From positions 2,486,501 through 2,550,500 of the forward strand of contig NZ_AP025732.1 of assembly GCF_023734775.1 (NCBI RefSeq): a DNA stretch of 64,000 bases, written 5' to 3'. Source of the stretch: Nostoc cf. commune SO-36. GTDB lineage: Bacteria > Cyanobacteriota > Cyanobacteriia > Cyanobacteriales > Nostocaceae. How positions within the stretch are numbered: the stretch's first letter is position 1; every line of letters starts with the position of its first letter. Positions 43,335 through 52,610 of this stretch are shown one piece after another. Both the position numbers and the translations under genes were made by a program. A model generated the notes under the pieces. The model was not told where the DNA came from and ran no database searches. It saw only the letters and a program-made list of their open reading frames with translations.

Positions 43335-43473
43335 TACCAATTCTCTCTCAACTTGCACTGCTTAATTCTTAACTTATCTCTTCCTTCGCGCCCTTTGCAT
43401 CATTCTCTAACGAGACGCTGCGCGAACGCGGTTCGTTTAAAAATTATTACGTGCATCTCCCAGAGAATTGGTA
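43335..43473. mobile_element. 139-bp TACCAATT element
   Basis: Begins TACCAATTCTCT and ends AGAGAATTGGTA, inverted, giving exactly the same length (139 bp) as the element in the PIN toxin gene, but with a different interior. A clean 3-bp target duplication is not seen here. Confidence 0.6.
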
Positions 43474-43597
43474 TTAGTCTCTTACTCTGTGCCCTCTGCG
43501 CCTCTGCGGTAGCCTGTGGCAAGCCGAAGCGTCTACGTTAACAGAGTCTACACCCTTCATATAATCCATTGTTTGTATAATCCGAGGGATAACTACC

Positions 43598-45274
43598 GTG
43601 ACAACCGTAGATACGGTACTAAGTAAACACGATAATGGTCTTAACTTCTCCACTTGGTCATATAACAAAAACCAAGTTTGGAAAGGTTCTTTAGAAACAA
43701 TATCTTTCGAGAAACAAACCATCAAAGATAAATTGATGGTATTAAATAAACCCTGCTACATCGTGAAAGTTGCCGGAAAAATCGGTGTCACTAATGAGGG
43801 TTATTTATCCCCTGGTGATAATGGCACAACAGCACAAGTAGAACTTTTAACATTTGCAGCCCCAATCCGCATTCAACAATTTGGAGATCCCACTTTTCTC
43901 TCCTCTCATGGAGTAAAATATGCCTACGTTACCGGCGCAATGGCTGGCGGAATTGCTTCCGAAGAAATGGTCATTGCACTCGGAAAAGAACAAATTTTAA
44001 GCTCCTTTGGTGCAGGTGGTTTAACTCCAGAACGTTTGGAAGCAGCCATCAATCGCATTCAACAAGCCTTACCTCAAGGGCCTTACGCATTTAATCTAAT
44101 CCACAGCCCCAACGAACCTGCGATTGAACGCCGCGCCGTAGATTTATATCTCAAATATCAAGTGAGAACAGTAGAAGCATCTGCATTTCTCGACTTGACA
44201 CCCAACATTGTTTATTACCGTGTTGCTGGATTGAGCTTAAATAGCAGCAATCAAATTGAAATCAAAAATAAAATCATTGCGAAAATTTCTCGCCGAGAAG
44301 TTGCGACTAAATTTTTGCAACCAGCACCAGCCAGAATCCTCAAAGAACTTCTTGAACAAGGGTTAATTACCGAGTTACAAGCAACTCTCGCAGCCAAAGT
44401 TCCAATGGCTGATGATATTACCGTCGAGGCTGATTCTGGAGGTCATACAGATAACCGTCCCTTGGTTTGTGTGTTACCTTCTATTATTGCCTTGCGAGAT
44501 GAAATTCAAGCCCAATATCATTACCAAACACCCATTAGAATCGGTGTAGCAGGAGGAATTGGCACACCACAATCAGCATTAGCAGCTTTCATGATGGGTG
44601 CTGCTTATATAATGACTGGTTCCATCAATCAATCATGTGTTGAATCTGGGGCTTGTGAACATACCAAAAAGTTATTAGCCCAAGCAGAAATGGCTGATAT
44701 GATAATGGCTCCAGCAGCAGATATGTTTGAAATGGGAGTCAAATTACAAGTTCTCAAACGGGGTACAATGTTCCCCATGCGAGCGCAGAAATTATTTGAA
44801 CTCTATCGTGCTTATGATTCCATTGAAAGCATCCCCCTTGCAGAAAGAGAAAAATTAGAAAAACAAGTTTTTCGCAAAACTATTGCTGAAGTATGGGAAG
44901 GAACTGCGGCTTATTTGTCCCAAAAGAATCCTGAGAAACTTGGGAAAGCAGTTAATAATCCTAAACTGAAAATGGCGTTGATTTTCCGATGGTATTTAGG
45001 ATTATCTTCTCGCTGGTCTAGTTCTGGTGAAAAAGGTAGAGAAGTCGATTATCAAATTTGGTGTGGCCCGGCAATGGGCGGTTTCAATGACTGGGTACGC
45101 GGTTCTTATTTATCTGAACCAAATAATCGTGGTGTAGTCGATGTTGCTAATCAAATTATGACTGGTGCAGCCTTTTTGTATCGCGTCCAAAATTTGAAAA
45201 TTCAAGGACTGCAAGCTTCCGATTATTACAGTCAATATCACCCTGTTCGTTCTACATCATTGTTGGAGATTTAA
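43598..45274 (+). CDS. PfaD-type trans-acting enoyl reductase
   Basis: GTG start behind CGAGGGAT. This 558-residue FMN-dependent TIM-barrel protein belongs to the PfaD/nitronate-monooxygenase superfamily: [60 protein letters not shown] (His of the active site), [20 protein letters not shown] for phosphate/FMN binding. In PUFA synthases PfaD reduces enoyl intermediates in trans, so here it should saturate the glycolipid chain. It lies in the hgl operon between hglC and hetM, three bases before hetM. A published hgl letter may exist for it, but I am not sure which. Confidence 0.9.
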   Translation: MTTVDTVLSKHDNGLNFSTWSYNKNQVWKGSLETISFEKQTIKDKLMVLNKPCYIVKVAGKIGVTNEGYLSPGDNGTTAQVELLTFAAPIRIQQFGDPTFLSSHGVKYAYVTGAMAGGIASEEMVIALGKEQILSSFGAGGLTPERLEAAINRIQQALPQGPYAFNLIHSPNEPAIERRAVDLYLKYQVRTVEASAFLDLTPNIVYYRVAGLSLNSSNQIEIKNKIIAKISRREVATKFLQPAPARILKELLEQGLITELQATLAAKVPMADDITVEADSGGHTDNRPLVCVLPSIIALRDEIQAQYHYQTPIRIGVAGGIGTPQSALAAFMMGAAYIMTGSINQSCVESGACEHTKKLLAQAEMADMIMAPAADMFEMGVKLQVLKRGTMFPMRAQKLFELYRAYDSIESIPLAEREKLEKQVFRKTIAEVWEGTAAYLSQKNPEKLGKAVNNPKLKMALIFRWYLGLSSRWSSSGEKGREVDYQIWCGPAMGGFNDWVRGSYLSEPNNRGVVDVANQIMTGAAFLYRVQNLKIQGLQASDYYSQYHPVRSTSLLEI

Positions 45275-45276
45275 AA

Positions 45277-46791
45277 ATGACTATAAAACAGTCTTTCACA
45301 GCAGACGATATTCAAATATTTTTGATATCTAACTTAGCTAAGTTGCTAGGAGTTGCAACTGATGAAATAGATGTCAAAGAACATTTAGAAAACTACGGTT
45401 TGGATTCAGCCCAAGCGATGATTCTAGTCAGTAACTTAGAAAAGTTACTCGGATTTCAACCATCTCCGTTACTGCTGTGGCATTATCCAAATATTGAAGC
45501 TCTTTCACAGCGTTTAGCTGAAGAAGTGCAAGATGGTTCATCAGTTCAAGACACAAAGGTAGTAGCCTCTAATGCCAATACTGCGCCCTCTGTTCTAGAT
45601 TTAGGTGCTGAGGCTGTTCTTGATCCTACCATCCATCCCGGTGCTGCATCTAATGTAGCTATAGGTGAACCCAAGAACATCTTTTTAACTGGAGGAACAG
45701 GCTTTTTAGGAGCTTTCATCATCCGGGAATTGCTACAAGAAACCAATGCGGATATCTATTGTTTAGTGCGTGCCGCTAATGCCGAAGAAGGCAAAAGTAA
45801 ACTCCAAAAAAATCTAGAACAGTATGCAATTTGGCAGGAAGAATTTAGCTCCAGAATTATTCCGATTGTCGGCGATTTATCTCAGCCTTTGTTAGGTATT
45901 GGTTCGGAACAGTTTCAAGTCTTAGCTGCAAATATTGATACCATTTATCATAGTGCTGCTTTATTGAATTATGTTTTCCCATACTCTGCACTGAAAGCAG
46001 CCAATGTTTTAGGAACTCAAGAAGTTTTAAGATTGGCTTGTCAAGTTAAAGTCAAGCCTGTACATTACGTTTCTAGTGTGGCTGTTTTTGAATCCACTGC
46101 TTATGCTGGCAAGGTTGTCAAAGAACAGGATGAATTCAATCATTGGGAAGGTATTTATCTTGGTTATTCTCAAACGAAATGGGTAGCTGAAAAGTTAGTT
46201 AAAATTGCCCGTGACCGTGGACTTCCTGTAACTATTCACAGACCACCACTGATTTCAGGTGATAGCAAAACAGGCATTTGTAACACGCATGACTTTATCA
46301 ATTTGATGACCAAGGGCTGTCTACAAATGGGATATTTCCCTGATGTAGATTATATGTTGGATATGTCACCTGTGGACTATGTAAGTAAAGCGATCGTTTA
46401 TCTATCACGCCAAAAAGAATCCATAGGTAAAGCTTTCAATTTACAACATCCCCAACCTGCTGCTTTGAAAATGCTAGTTGAGTGGATACGCTCTTTTGGT
46501 TATTCAGTTGAAATGATTCCTTTCGAAAAATGGCAATCAGAGTTAATCAATAATGTGACTTCTGCTGACAATCCTTTATACACTCTGCGACCATTTTTGC
46601 TGGAACGTTGGTCTGATGAACAACTGACTATTCCTGATTTGTACTTACAAGCTAGAAGACCCCACATTAGTTGCCAAGATACTCTTCATGCATTGGCAGG
46701 TAGTTCTATTGCTTGCCCTCCCATTGACTCTCAATTGTTTATGACTTATACCTCCTACTTGATTCAAAGTGGTTTCTTGAATCTCGCTTAG
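45277..46791 (+). CDS. hetM: HetM/HglB carrier protein-thioester reductase
   Basis: 504 residues. An N-terminal acyl carrier domain (about 10-80) has the phosphopantetheine serine in [16 protein letters not shown]-terminal extended SDR thioester-reductase domain (about 125-500) has [31 protein letters not shown], and the YxxxK motif in [12 protein letters not shown]. HetM (also called HglB) is needed for heterocyst glycolipid formation and is thought to release the finished chain as an alcohol. It starts three bases after the PfaD-like gene, clearly the same operon. Confidence 0.93.
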   Translation: MTIKQSFTADDIQIFLISNLAKLLGVATDEIDVKEHLENYGLDSAQAMILVSNLEKLLGFQPSPLLLWHYPNIEALSQRLAEEVQDGSSVQDTKVVASNANTAPSVLDLGAEAVLDPTIHPGAASNVAIGEPKNIFLTGGTGFLGAFIIRELLQETNADIYCLVRAANAEEGKSKLQKNLEQYAIWQEEFSSRIIPIVGDLSQPLLGIGSEQFQVLAANIDTIYHSAALLNYVFPYSALKAANVLGTQEVLRLACQVKVKPVHYVSSVAVFESTAYAGKVVKEQDEFNHWEGIYLGYSQTKWVAEKLVKIARDRGLPVTIHRPPLISGDSKTGICNTHDFINLMTKGCLQMGYFPDVDYMLDMSPVDYVSKAIVYLSRQKESIGKAFNLQHPQPAALKMLVEWIRSFGYSVEMIPFEKWQSELINNVTSADNPLYTLRPFLLERWSDEQLTIPDLYLQARRPHISCQDTLHALAGSSIACPPIDSQLFMTYTSYLIQSGFLNLA

Positions 46792-46805
46792 GAATTTCAA
46801 CTTGT

Positions 46806-46879
46806 GTAGGATGTGTTAGGAACGTAACGTATTATCCCGGATACTTTCGGTGCGTTACGGAAGCCGTAACACATCCTAC
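46806..46879 (+). terminator. Palindromic repeat after hetM
   Basis: GTAGGATGTGTTA (46806-46818) pairs exactly with TAACACATCCTAC (46867-46879), with an inner ACGTAACG/CGTTACG pair. A common Nostoc dispersed palindrome, here placed 14 bp past the stop, where it probably ends or stabilises the hgl transcript. Confidence 0.7.
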
Positions 46880-47349
46880 CAAATATTTTTTAGTTCATGT
46901 TTTTTACAACACAGTATTACTGAATAGCCAATATTCCAGATGCCAGCAACAACTCATATACTAACAGTGGCAATATAGTTGCCCTGTTTTTTATGCTCAA
47001 TAATGTAATTTTTTAGTATTCAAGCCTTGACAGAAGAAATTGAGGATAGAATGGTTAGTGTCGGGCATAAAAGTTTGATTTTGCCTGCTGGCTTTTGTAA
47101 ATAATACTAGGCCAGCGCTAGTAGTTTGAAATAACCAAACTTCTTTAATGCCCCACTTATTCGATGCATAAGTCCTAAATTTGCGTTTGGACAGACACAT
47201 CTATCCAAGGCATCACACAAGCATTTGAAAGGGTAATAACTTAAGACGTTTATCGTCGGTTGAGATATTACGCGTACTTAATTGTAGAACAAGAACCACT
47301 GTAAATGCAACGCAGCTTCATCATTAAATTGAATCGCTAACATTCTTAC
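46880..47349. other. hetN upstream region
   Basis: 470 bp with no supported gene. A minus-strand frame of 67 codons (46997-47200) has a KWGIKEVWLF segment but no family could be supported. The region should carry the hetN promoter. Confidence 0.35.
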
Positions 47350-48154
47350 ATGAACACAACACATCAAGGACAGAGCAAAAAAACTGCTCTTATTACTGGC
47401 GCAGCCGATGGAATTGGCTACGAATTAGCATGTATTTTTGCTACTCATGATTACAATTTGGTCTTAGTAGACAGAAACGGGCCAAAGCTTGTAGAAATTG
47501 CAGTTCAATTCCAAAAAAAATTTGGAATTTTTGTCAAGGCTATTGTTAAGGATTTATCTATATCAACGGCTCCTGAAGAAATTTTTACAGAGTTACAACT
47601 CGCCGATATTAATGTTGATGTGCTGGTAAATAATGCCGGATTTGGTATCTATGGATTATTTCACGAAACAGACCTAGCTGCTGAACTGGAAATGCTACAG
47701 GTAAATTTGGTGTGTCTTACCCATTTAACCAAGCTATTCCTGAAACACATGGTCAAGCAAGGTGAAGGTAAGATATTAAACGTCTCCTCGGCTGCTGCTT
47801 TTCAACCAGGGCCTTTGATGGCGGTTTATTTTGCTACTAAAGCTTATATCTTATCGTTTTCAGAAGCGATCGCTAATGAATTAGAAGGTACTGGTGTCAC
47901 TGTAACAGTTCTTTGCCCAGGCTCAACCGCATCTGCCTTTCATGAAAGAAACCGGGATGGCTGACTCGAAGTTGCTCAAGGGTAAGCGGATGATGGATGC
48001 ACGAACAGTAGCCGAAGTTGGTTTTCGTGCCTTAATGAAGGGTCAAACCATTGTCATTCCTGGTTTACTCAATGCAATACTTGCAAAAAGCGTCAGATTT
48101 GTACCTAGAAACCTGGTGACAAAAATTGTGAGAAATATGCAGGAAGATAAGTAG
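47350..48154 (+). pseudogene. hetN: HetN short-chain dehydrogenase, frameshifted near its C terminus
   Basis: Residues 1 to about 198 form a classical SDR: KTALITGAADGIGYELACIF (cofactor motif), LVNNAGFGIYG, NVSSAAAFQPGP, YFATK (Tyr/Lys pair), LCPGSTASAFHER. At about 47947-47953 (GAAAGAAACCGGG) one extra base shifts the frame; without it the protein continues TGMADSKLLKGKRMMDARTV through to 48154. As written it stops at 47964. HetN maintains heterocyst spacing in Anabaena, in part through an ERGSGR motif; here the equivalent stretch is VKQGEGK (residues about 135-141). Next to hetM and hetI, as in Anabaena, so identity by context is strong. Confidence 0.85.
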
Positions 48155-48206
48155 GGCATTGGGCATTGGGCATGGGGGAAGAATAACTAATGACAAATGA
48201 CAAAAG

Positions 48207-48923
48207 TCAATACTGCCAACACTTCAAACCCCAGCCAAAATTCTCTATCGCAACAGCAGCAACATAGTTGTTAGCAGGTACTAGTTCAAAAAGACTCCAG
48301 TCTTCAGTTATCTGTAACTTGGCTGGTTCTGTGGGACTGAGCGACACTTCAATTTGCTCTAACTGGGATAGTCCGTCTCCAGTTGCTTTTAAATAAGCTT
48401 CCTTACAAGTCCAGTAACGGAAAAATATCTCTTGCTGTCGGTTGGGAGATTGTCGCAACATATCATATTCTCTCGGCAAAAAGAACCGTTCGGCAAGAGC
48501 TTCCAGATCAGACATCGGGCGAATATATTCTAGGTCTACACCAATTGGGCGAGTGCAATTCACCGCACACAAACCCAACCCTTGGGAATGAGACAAGTTA
48601 AACGCCAGTCCACTATGGCTAAATTTATCTGCTAATACTGGTTTGCCACGCTGTTGATAATTAAACTGCACTTGTAAGGGCTGGATACCCAAATAGCTAC
48701 CTAATATAGTTCGCAGAATACCACGACCAGCGATGAAACGCTGTCGATGTTCCTGAAAATAGAACCGTTCAGCACGAGCCGTTTCGTCACTGGAAAGAGT
48801 TGCTGCTAAATTTTGCAGTTGTGGTTCCGGTTGGTCAAGGTCTATACGCCAGACATGAATCTCATCCGGTAGCAAAGTTAAATCTGTCGGTGCAGGTAGC
48901 CAAATATCATTAGAAGCGGTCAT
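48207..48923 (-). CDS. hetI: 4'-Phosphopantetheinyl transferase HetI
   Basis: A 238-residue Sfp/HetI-type transferase that moves phosphopantetheine from CoA to carrier-protein serines. Motifs: RFIAGRGILRTILGSYLGIQ, LAFNLSHSQGLGLCAVNCTR, PIGVDLEYIRP (Mg-binding Asp and Glu), RYWTCKEAYLKATGDGL (WxxKEAxxK). It is likely to activate HglE and HetM carriers. It is convergent with hetN, as in Anabaena. A CAAATGACAAA-type repeat lies at its 3' side. Confidence 0.95.
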   Translation of the reverse strand: MTASNDIWLPAPTDLTLLPDEIHVWRIDLDQPEPQLQNLAATLSSDETARAERFYFQEHRQRFIAGRGILRTILGSYLGIQPLQVQFNYQQRGKPVLADKFSHSGLAFNLSHSQGLGLCAVNCTRPIGVDLEYIRPMSDLEALAERFFLPREYDMLRQSPNRQQEIFFRYWTCKEAYLKATGDGLSQLEQIEVSLSPTEPAKLQITEDWSLFELVPANNYVAAVAIENFGWGLKCWQY

Positions 48924-49415
48924 TGAGTCAAAAATTCAAGGGAGTTGTACTTTAATAGTTTGTTTAATTACGACGATATTATGGGTGGATCTGGTTTGAC
49001 GCTTTAGCATTACTATATACAACTGCGCGTGTTTTTCCTAGAATCTACCATAGGTGTTGTTAGATATTAAGTCTAGCTGTAAACCTAAATACAGGTAGCC
49101 GCGAGCGCTTTTGCCAGCTAAATATTATAATTTATTACTCTAGATGTACTCTCCTCAACTCCACATTAAATCCCCTGAGAGAGAATACTTTAAACCCCTT
49201 GACAGAGAATTGCAATTTTTTTTTGGCTACAACGTTAGCTATTACAGTTTTACTCAAAGGAACTAATATCAATGTCTGCAAGTATTCTGACGTAGATATC
49301 TCTTCACTGGTAAATAGTTTTTATCAGAAAATGTTAAATTTGGAACAAAAAACCCTTGCCAAAGCTTGTTAAAAACCTATTACAACTACTTTTTTATAGA
49401 ACATAGTGAGGATGA
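48924..49415. other. Intergenic region before the small membrane protein
   Basis: About 490 bp of AT-rich DNA without a supported gene. CTCCACATTAAATCCCCTGAGAGAG and CCCTTGACAGAGAATTG near 49157-49210 are loosely similar to each other. Promoters for hetI (leftward) and the following gene presumably lie here. Confidence 0.35.
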
Positions 49416-49583
49416 ATGATTCTTAATTTGGAGTACTTTGCCTTTTTTATACTGCTACTAGCAGCGCTGCTATCAGCAATTAGGCAAATGAGCGTTGCTT
49501 TAGATGAGTTAGATATTGCGCGTTTTACTCTCTGGACAGGCATTGCTTCTGTTCTTGCTGGTTTACCAATGATATTGTGGTAG
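49416..49583 (+). CDS. Small membrane protein (55 aa)
   Basis: A short frame beginning MILNLEYFAFFILLLAALLS with a TM helix (about residues 6-24), a charged middle RQMSVALDELDIARF, and a second hydrophobic stretch TGIASVLAGLPMILW at the C terminus. AGTGAGG lies 5-10 bp ahead of the ATG and there is a clear stop. It has the look of a small conserved cyanobacterial membrane protein, but the family is not recognised. Confidence 0.55.
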   Translation: MILNLEYFAFFILLLAALLSAIRQMSVALDELDIARFTLWTGIASVLAGLPMILW

Positions 49584-49674
49584 CTTCTGGATCAATGCCA
49601 TCCTCTCTATTTTGGGCTTCTAAACAATACGACTCCATCCGTCGAGTATCCTAGCAACTAGAATATCATCTCGC

Positions 49675-50739
49675 CTACTGTGTTCGTTGTTGCTCTAACC
49701 ATTGTAAAATCCGATTCCATGCCCACCAAAGATCAGAATCGTTTACTTGACGTTGGCACTCTTTACTGCTCAAGTAGCCAACATGGCCGCCGTATTGAGT
49801 GAGAAACAAATCTATTGCGGAATTGCGATCGCACGCTTCTTCTAATTCCGGTATGATACTTGGGTCAAAAAGTGGGTCGTCAGCAGCATATAAGATCAAA
49901 GTCGGTTTCAAGATTTGCGGCAATATTTGTAAAGCACTACTAGCTTGGTAATATGCTTCCACAGAAGGAAAACCAAGTTGCTTAATTACCAGTTCATTAT
50001 CAAAACCCCAAATACTGTTCGCCCGTTCAATCGCCGCAGGGTCAATACTTCCAGGATGGGCATCATGTATTCGCCATGCCAGTTTTTTTAAATTCTGGGC
50101 AATCCCCGCTTCCAAATATCTGCCGAAGGGCTTTGTAACTAGATAAGATAGCGATCGCTCCGAATCTAAACTCGGACAAATCACCATACCACCGCCAATA
50201 TCGCTATCTTCTAGCCCTAAATCTCCATAGTCCCTAATCACCTCACCAGCCACCTTCACCGCCCAGAGTGCCAATTGCCCCCCTAAAGAATACCCTGTAA
50301 ACCAAAATTTACCCGGACATCCCATCGCCTTAGCTGCGGCGGCGATGCGAACAAAATCTTCCCCCTCATACAAACCATCAGAGGTGAGAGTCGGCGACAA
50401 AACGGCCGTTTTGCCGTGGGCACGCCAATCAAATAACACTATTGCGTATCCTTGAGCATAGGCTTTACGTCCTAGCACTCTCAAAAACCATTCCGTCTCT
50501 AACTCTCCAGTAATGCCATAAGTACCGATAATCGTGCTGTGAGCATTTTCCGGGATGGCAACCAAGCCAAAAATTGGCACACCTTGACCACCAATGAAGA
50601 TTTTCTCGTGATAAGACGGTTCTGGGTCTTTAGTAGTACTTTGCCAGTTACGTTTTCCCCACAAAGCGGTGTATACAGTCATCATTAGACCGTTTTGTAA
50701 AAACCAAGACGGATTGTAGGGGGGAGTATAACACATCAT
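49675..50739 (-). CDS. Alpha/beta hydrolase
   Basis: 354 residues with a hydrolase fold: IGTYGITGELETEWFLRVLG (oxyanion region), YAIVLFDWRAHGKT, nucleophile elbow FTGYSLGGQLALWAV (Ser), acid in LILYAADDPLFDPS, and catalytic His in QYGGHVGYL. This resembles the YheT/ABHD family. The first 18 residues are doubtful and Met20 (about 50682) may be the start. Function is unknown; it may act on esters or lipids. Confidence 0.85.
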   Translation of the reverse strand: MMCYTPPYNPSWFLQNGLMMTVYTALWGKRNWQSTTKDPEPSYHEKIFIGGQGVPIFGLVAIPENAHSTIIGTYGITGELETEWFLRVLGRKAYAQGYAIVLFDWRAHGKTAVLSPTLTSDGLYEGEDFVRIAAAAKAMGCPGKFWFTGYSLGGQLALWAVKVAGEVIRDYGDLGLEDSDIGGGMVICPSLDSERSLSYLVTKPFGRYLEAGIAQNLKKLAWRIHDAHPGSIDPAAIERANSIWGFDNELVIKQLGFPSVEAYYQASSALQILPQILKPTLILYAADDPLFDPSIIPELEEACDRNSAIDLFLTQYGGHVGYLSSKECQRQVNDSDLWWAWNRILQWLEQQRTQ

Positions 50740-50895
50740 AGACTATAAGATTTCGTGTAATTGAGTCTTGATTTCACAGTCATTTAATCTTAATATTTAT
50801 GTAAGATTTAAAAACTTTCTCATCATTGATTCAAAAATCTTTGTATCTATCAAAGGTTGTTAACTATCCTTAATAAGTAGTAATAATTTTTAAGA

Positions 50896-51639
50896 ATGCC
50901 GAGGATTCTTGTCATAGACGATGACCCAGCGATTTCAGAACTAGTTGCCGTCAACTTGGAAATGGCTGGCTACGATGTTAGTCAAGCTGAAGACGGCATC
51001 AAAGGTCAAGCGCTGGCTCTCCAGCTACAACCAGACTTGATCATGCTCGATTTAATGTTGCCTAGAGTAGATGGGTTTACCGTTTGCCAACGCCTGCGCC
51101 GAGACGATCGCACCTCTGAGATTCCCGTGTTAATGTTGACGGCTTTGAGCCAAACTCAGGACAAGGTGGAAGGCTTCAATGCTGGCGCAGATGACTACCT
51201 CACCAAACCTTTTGAAGTTGAAGAACTGCTGGCGCGGGTACGGGCACTTTTGCGGCGTACTGACCGCATTCCCCAAGCCGCGAAACACAGTGAGATTCTC
51301 AACTATGGCTCATTAACCCTCGTTCCCGAAAGATTTGAGGCAATATGGTTCAATGACACAGTGAAATTGACTCACTTGGAATTTGAGCTACTTCACTGCT
51401 TACTGCAACGCCACGGTCAAACAGTTTCTCCTAGCGAAATCCTCAGAGAAGTTTGGGGCTACGATCCTGATGATGACATAGAAACGATTCGAGTGCATAT
51501 TCGCCACTTGAGAACCAAGCTAGAACCAGATCCTCGCCATCCCCGCTATATTAAGACAGTTTATGGTGCTGGATACTGTCTTGAATTACCCGGTATCCCT
51601 CCATCAAACGAAGGGGTTTCAGTAACAGTCGTTGAATGA
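50896..51639 (+). CDS. rpaA: Response regulator RpaA (OmpR/PhoB type)
   Basis: A 247-residue regulator with receiver ([20 protein letters not shown]; phospho-Asp in [14 protein letters not shown]; Lys in [11 protein letters not shown]) and winged helix ([55 protein letters not shown]). The wording throughout is that of RpaA, the circadian and light-energy output regulator of cyanobacteria, rather than RpaB. Preceded by a long AT-rich 5' region. No histidine kinase is adjacent, as usual for rpaA. Confidence 0.85.
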   Translation: MPRILVIDDDPAISELVAVNLEMAGYDVSQAEDGIKGQALALQLQPDLIMLDLMLPRVDGFTVCQRLRRDDRTSEIPVLMLTALSQTQDKVEGFNAGADDYLTKPFEVEELLARVRALLRRTDRIPQAAKHSEILNYGSLTLVPERFEAIWFNDTVKLTHLEFELLHCLLQRHGQTVSPSEILREVWGYDPDDDIETIRVHIRHLRTKLEPDPRHPRYIKTVYGAGYCLELPGIPPSNEGVSVTVVE

Positions 51640-52610
51640 AATCACGCTAAATACTCTTAACTAAGCCATCACTTAAGCAAGAACTCTGTGTAACTCTTAT
51701 TCCTTACCGTTTAGTTAAGGTTATTGGTGAGATTTTCAGGTATGTATGTGGAGACGTTGTATTGCAACGTCTCTACAAAAAATGTAATTGACAGGTAAAT
51801 TATTTTAACAAACTTTGGGGGTTTAAGTCCCCAGCAAGACAGGCAGCCTGTTTTGTGACGGGGTCTAAATCCCCGTCACAAAACGTAATTGCGAATGGGC
51901 GAAAAAACGAATTGTTTTAAAGGCAGGATAGCGCAGCGTATACCCTTCGGGACGCTTCGCTTAGAGCGAGTCCGCGAGCGGCGGCAGAGGGCAGATCGCG
52001 CAGCGTGTCGTAGACAAGGTTCAATATATTCGGGGATTCAGCACCGTACTTAATTGGGACTACAAAACAAGAAAATTTGGTGGGGGTCTTAAACCCAAGA
52101 CCCGTTTACTCGCCGCCAGAGAGCAGAAAACAGTGTTCCAACTGAGCTTCCAGCATAGCTGCCCTCTGCCTTAAACCTTTGAAATAATAATTAATATAAA
52201 CTTTACATAATTGTATTAATTAGTGCAATCAAAGATTAGTCAACAACCATAGCCTTTTATCTATGAAAGCAATTTAATATTTATTTAATATTGAGGTTTG
52301 TGAATAAGCAAGATTGACATATAAGGCTGTAAGCTATTATTGATCCCATTAAACTTGACGATAACTAAAACTTGCAATTTTTGTAAGTTTTTCTAATCAA
52401 ATTTTTGAATTGTTTTAGCCTAAGCCTTCTCTATTGGAAATTCGTATTTGGCGAATCGTCATATAGAAAGGCATTATATTCTGCTGCTTTGCAAAGAATT
52501 AAGTTTTCTTTGTCTAATTTTTCATGTCAATAAAACATGAAACTTACTCAAAGTAGCTGGCAATTTTTACAAAACCCAATTTTTGCATTTTTTGTAACTA
52601 AAGCCCCAGT
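51640..52610. other. Repeat-bearing spacer before the SulP gene
   Basis: 970 bp without a gene. It contains a perfect hairpin TTTTGTGACGGGG/CCCCGTCACAAAA (51850-51883), a GCGCAGCG...GGGACGCTTCGC repeat block (51930-52020) and a GGTGGGGGTCTTAAACCC repeat near 52080. The last 400 bp is very AT-rich and is the probable promoter and leader of the bicarbonate transporter gene. Confidence 0.5.
51850..51883. repeat. Perfect GTGACGGGG inverted repeat
   Basis: TTTTGTGACGGGG pairs with CCCCGTCACAAAA around TCTAAAT. A dispersed Nostoc palindrome, with T-rich ends that could work as a bidirectional terminator after rpaA. Confidence 0.7.

Noticed and set aside
46997..47200. Uma2-like nuclease remnant (WGIKEVWLF)
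   Set aside because: One short suggestive segment only; catalytic residues are absent and similarity may be chance.
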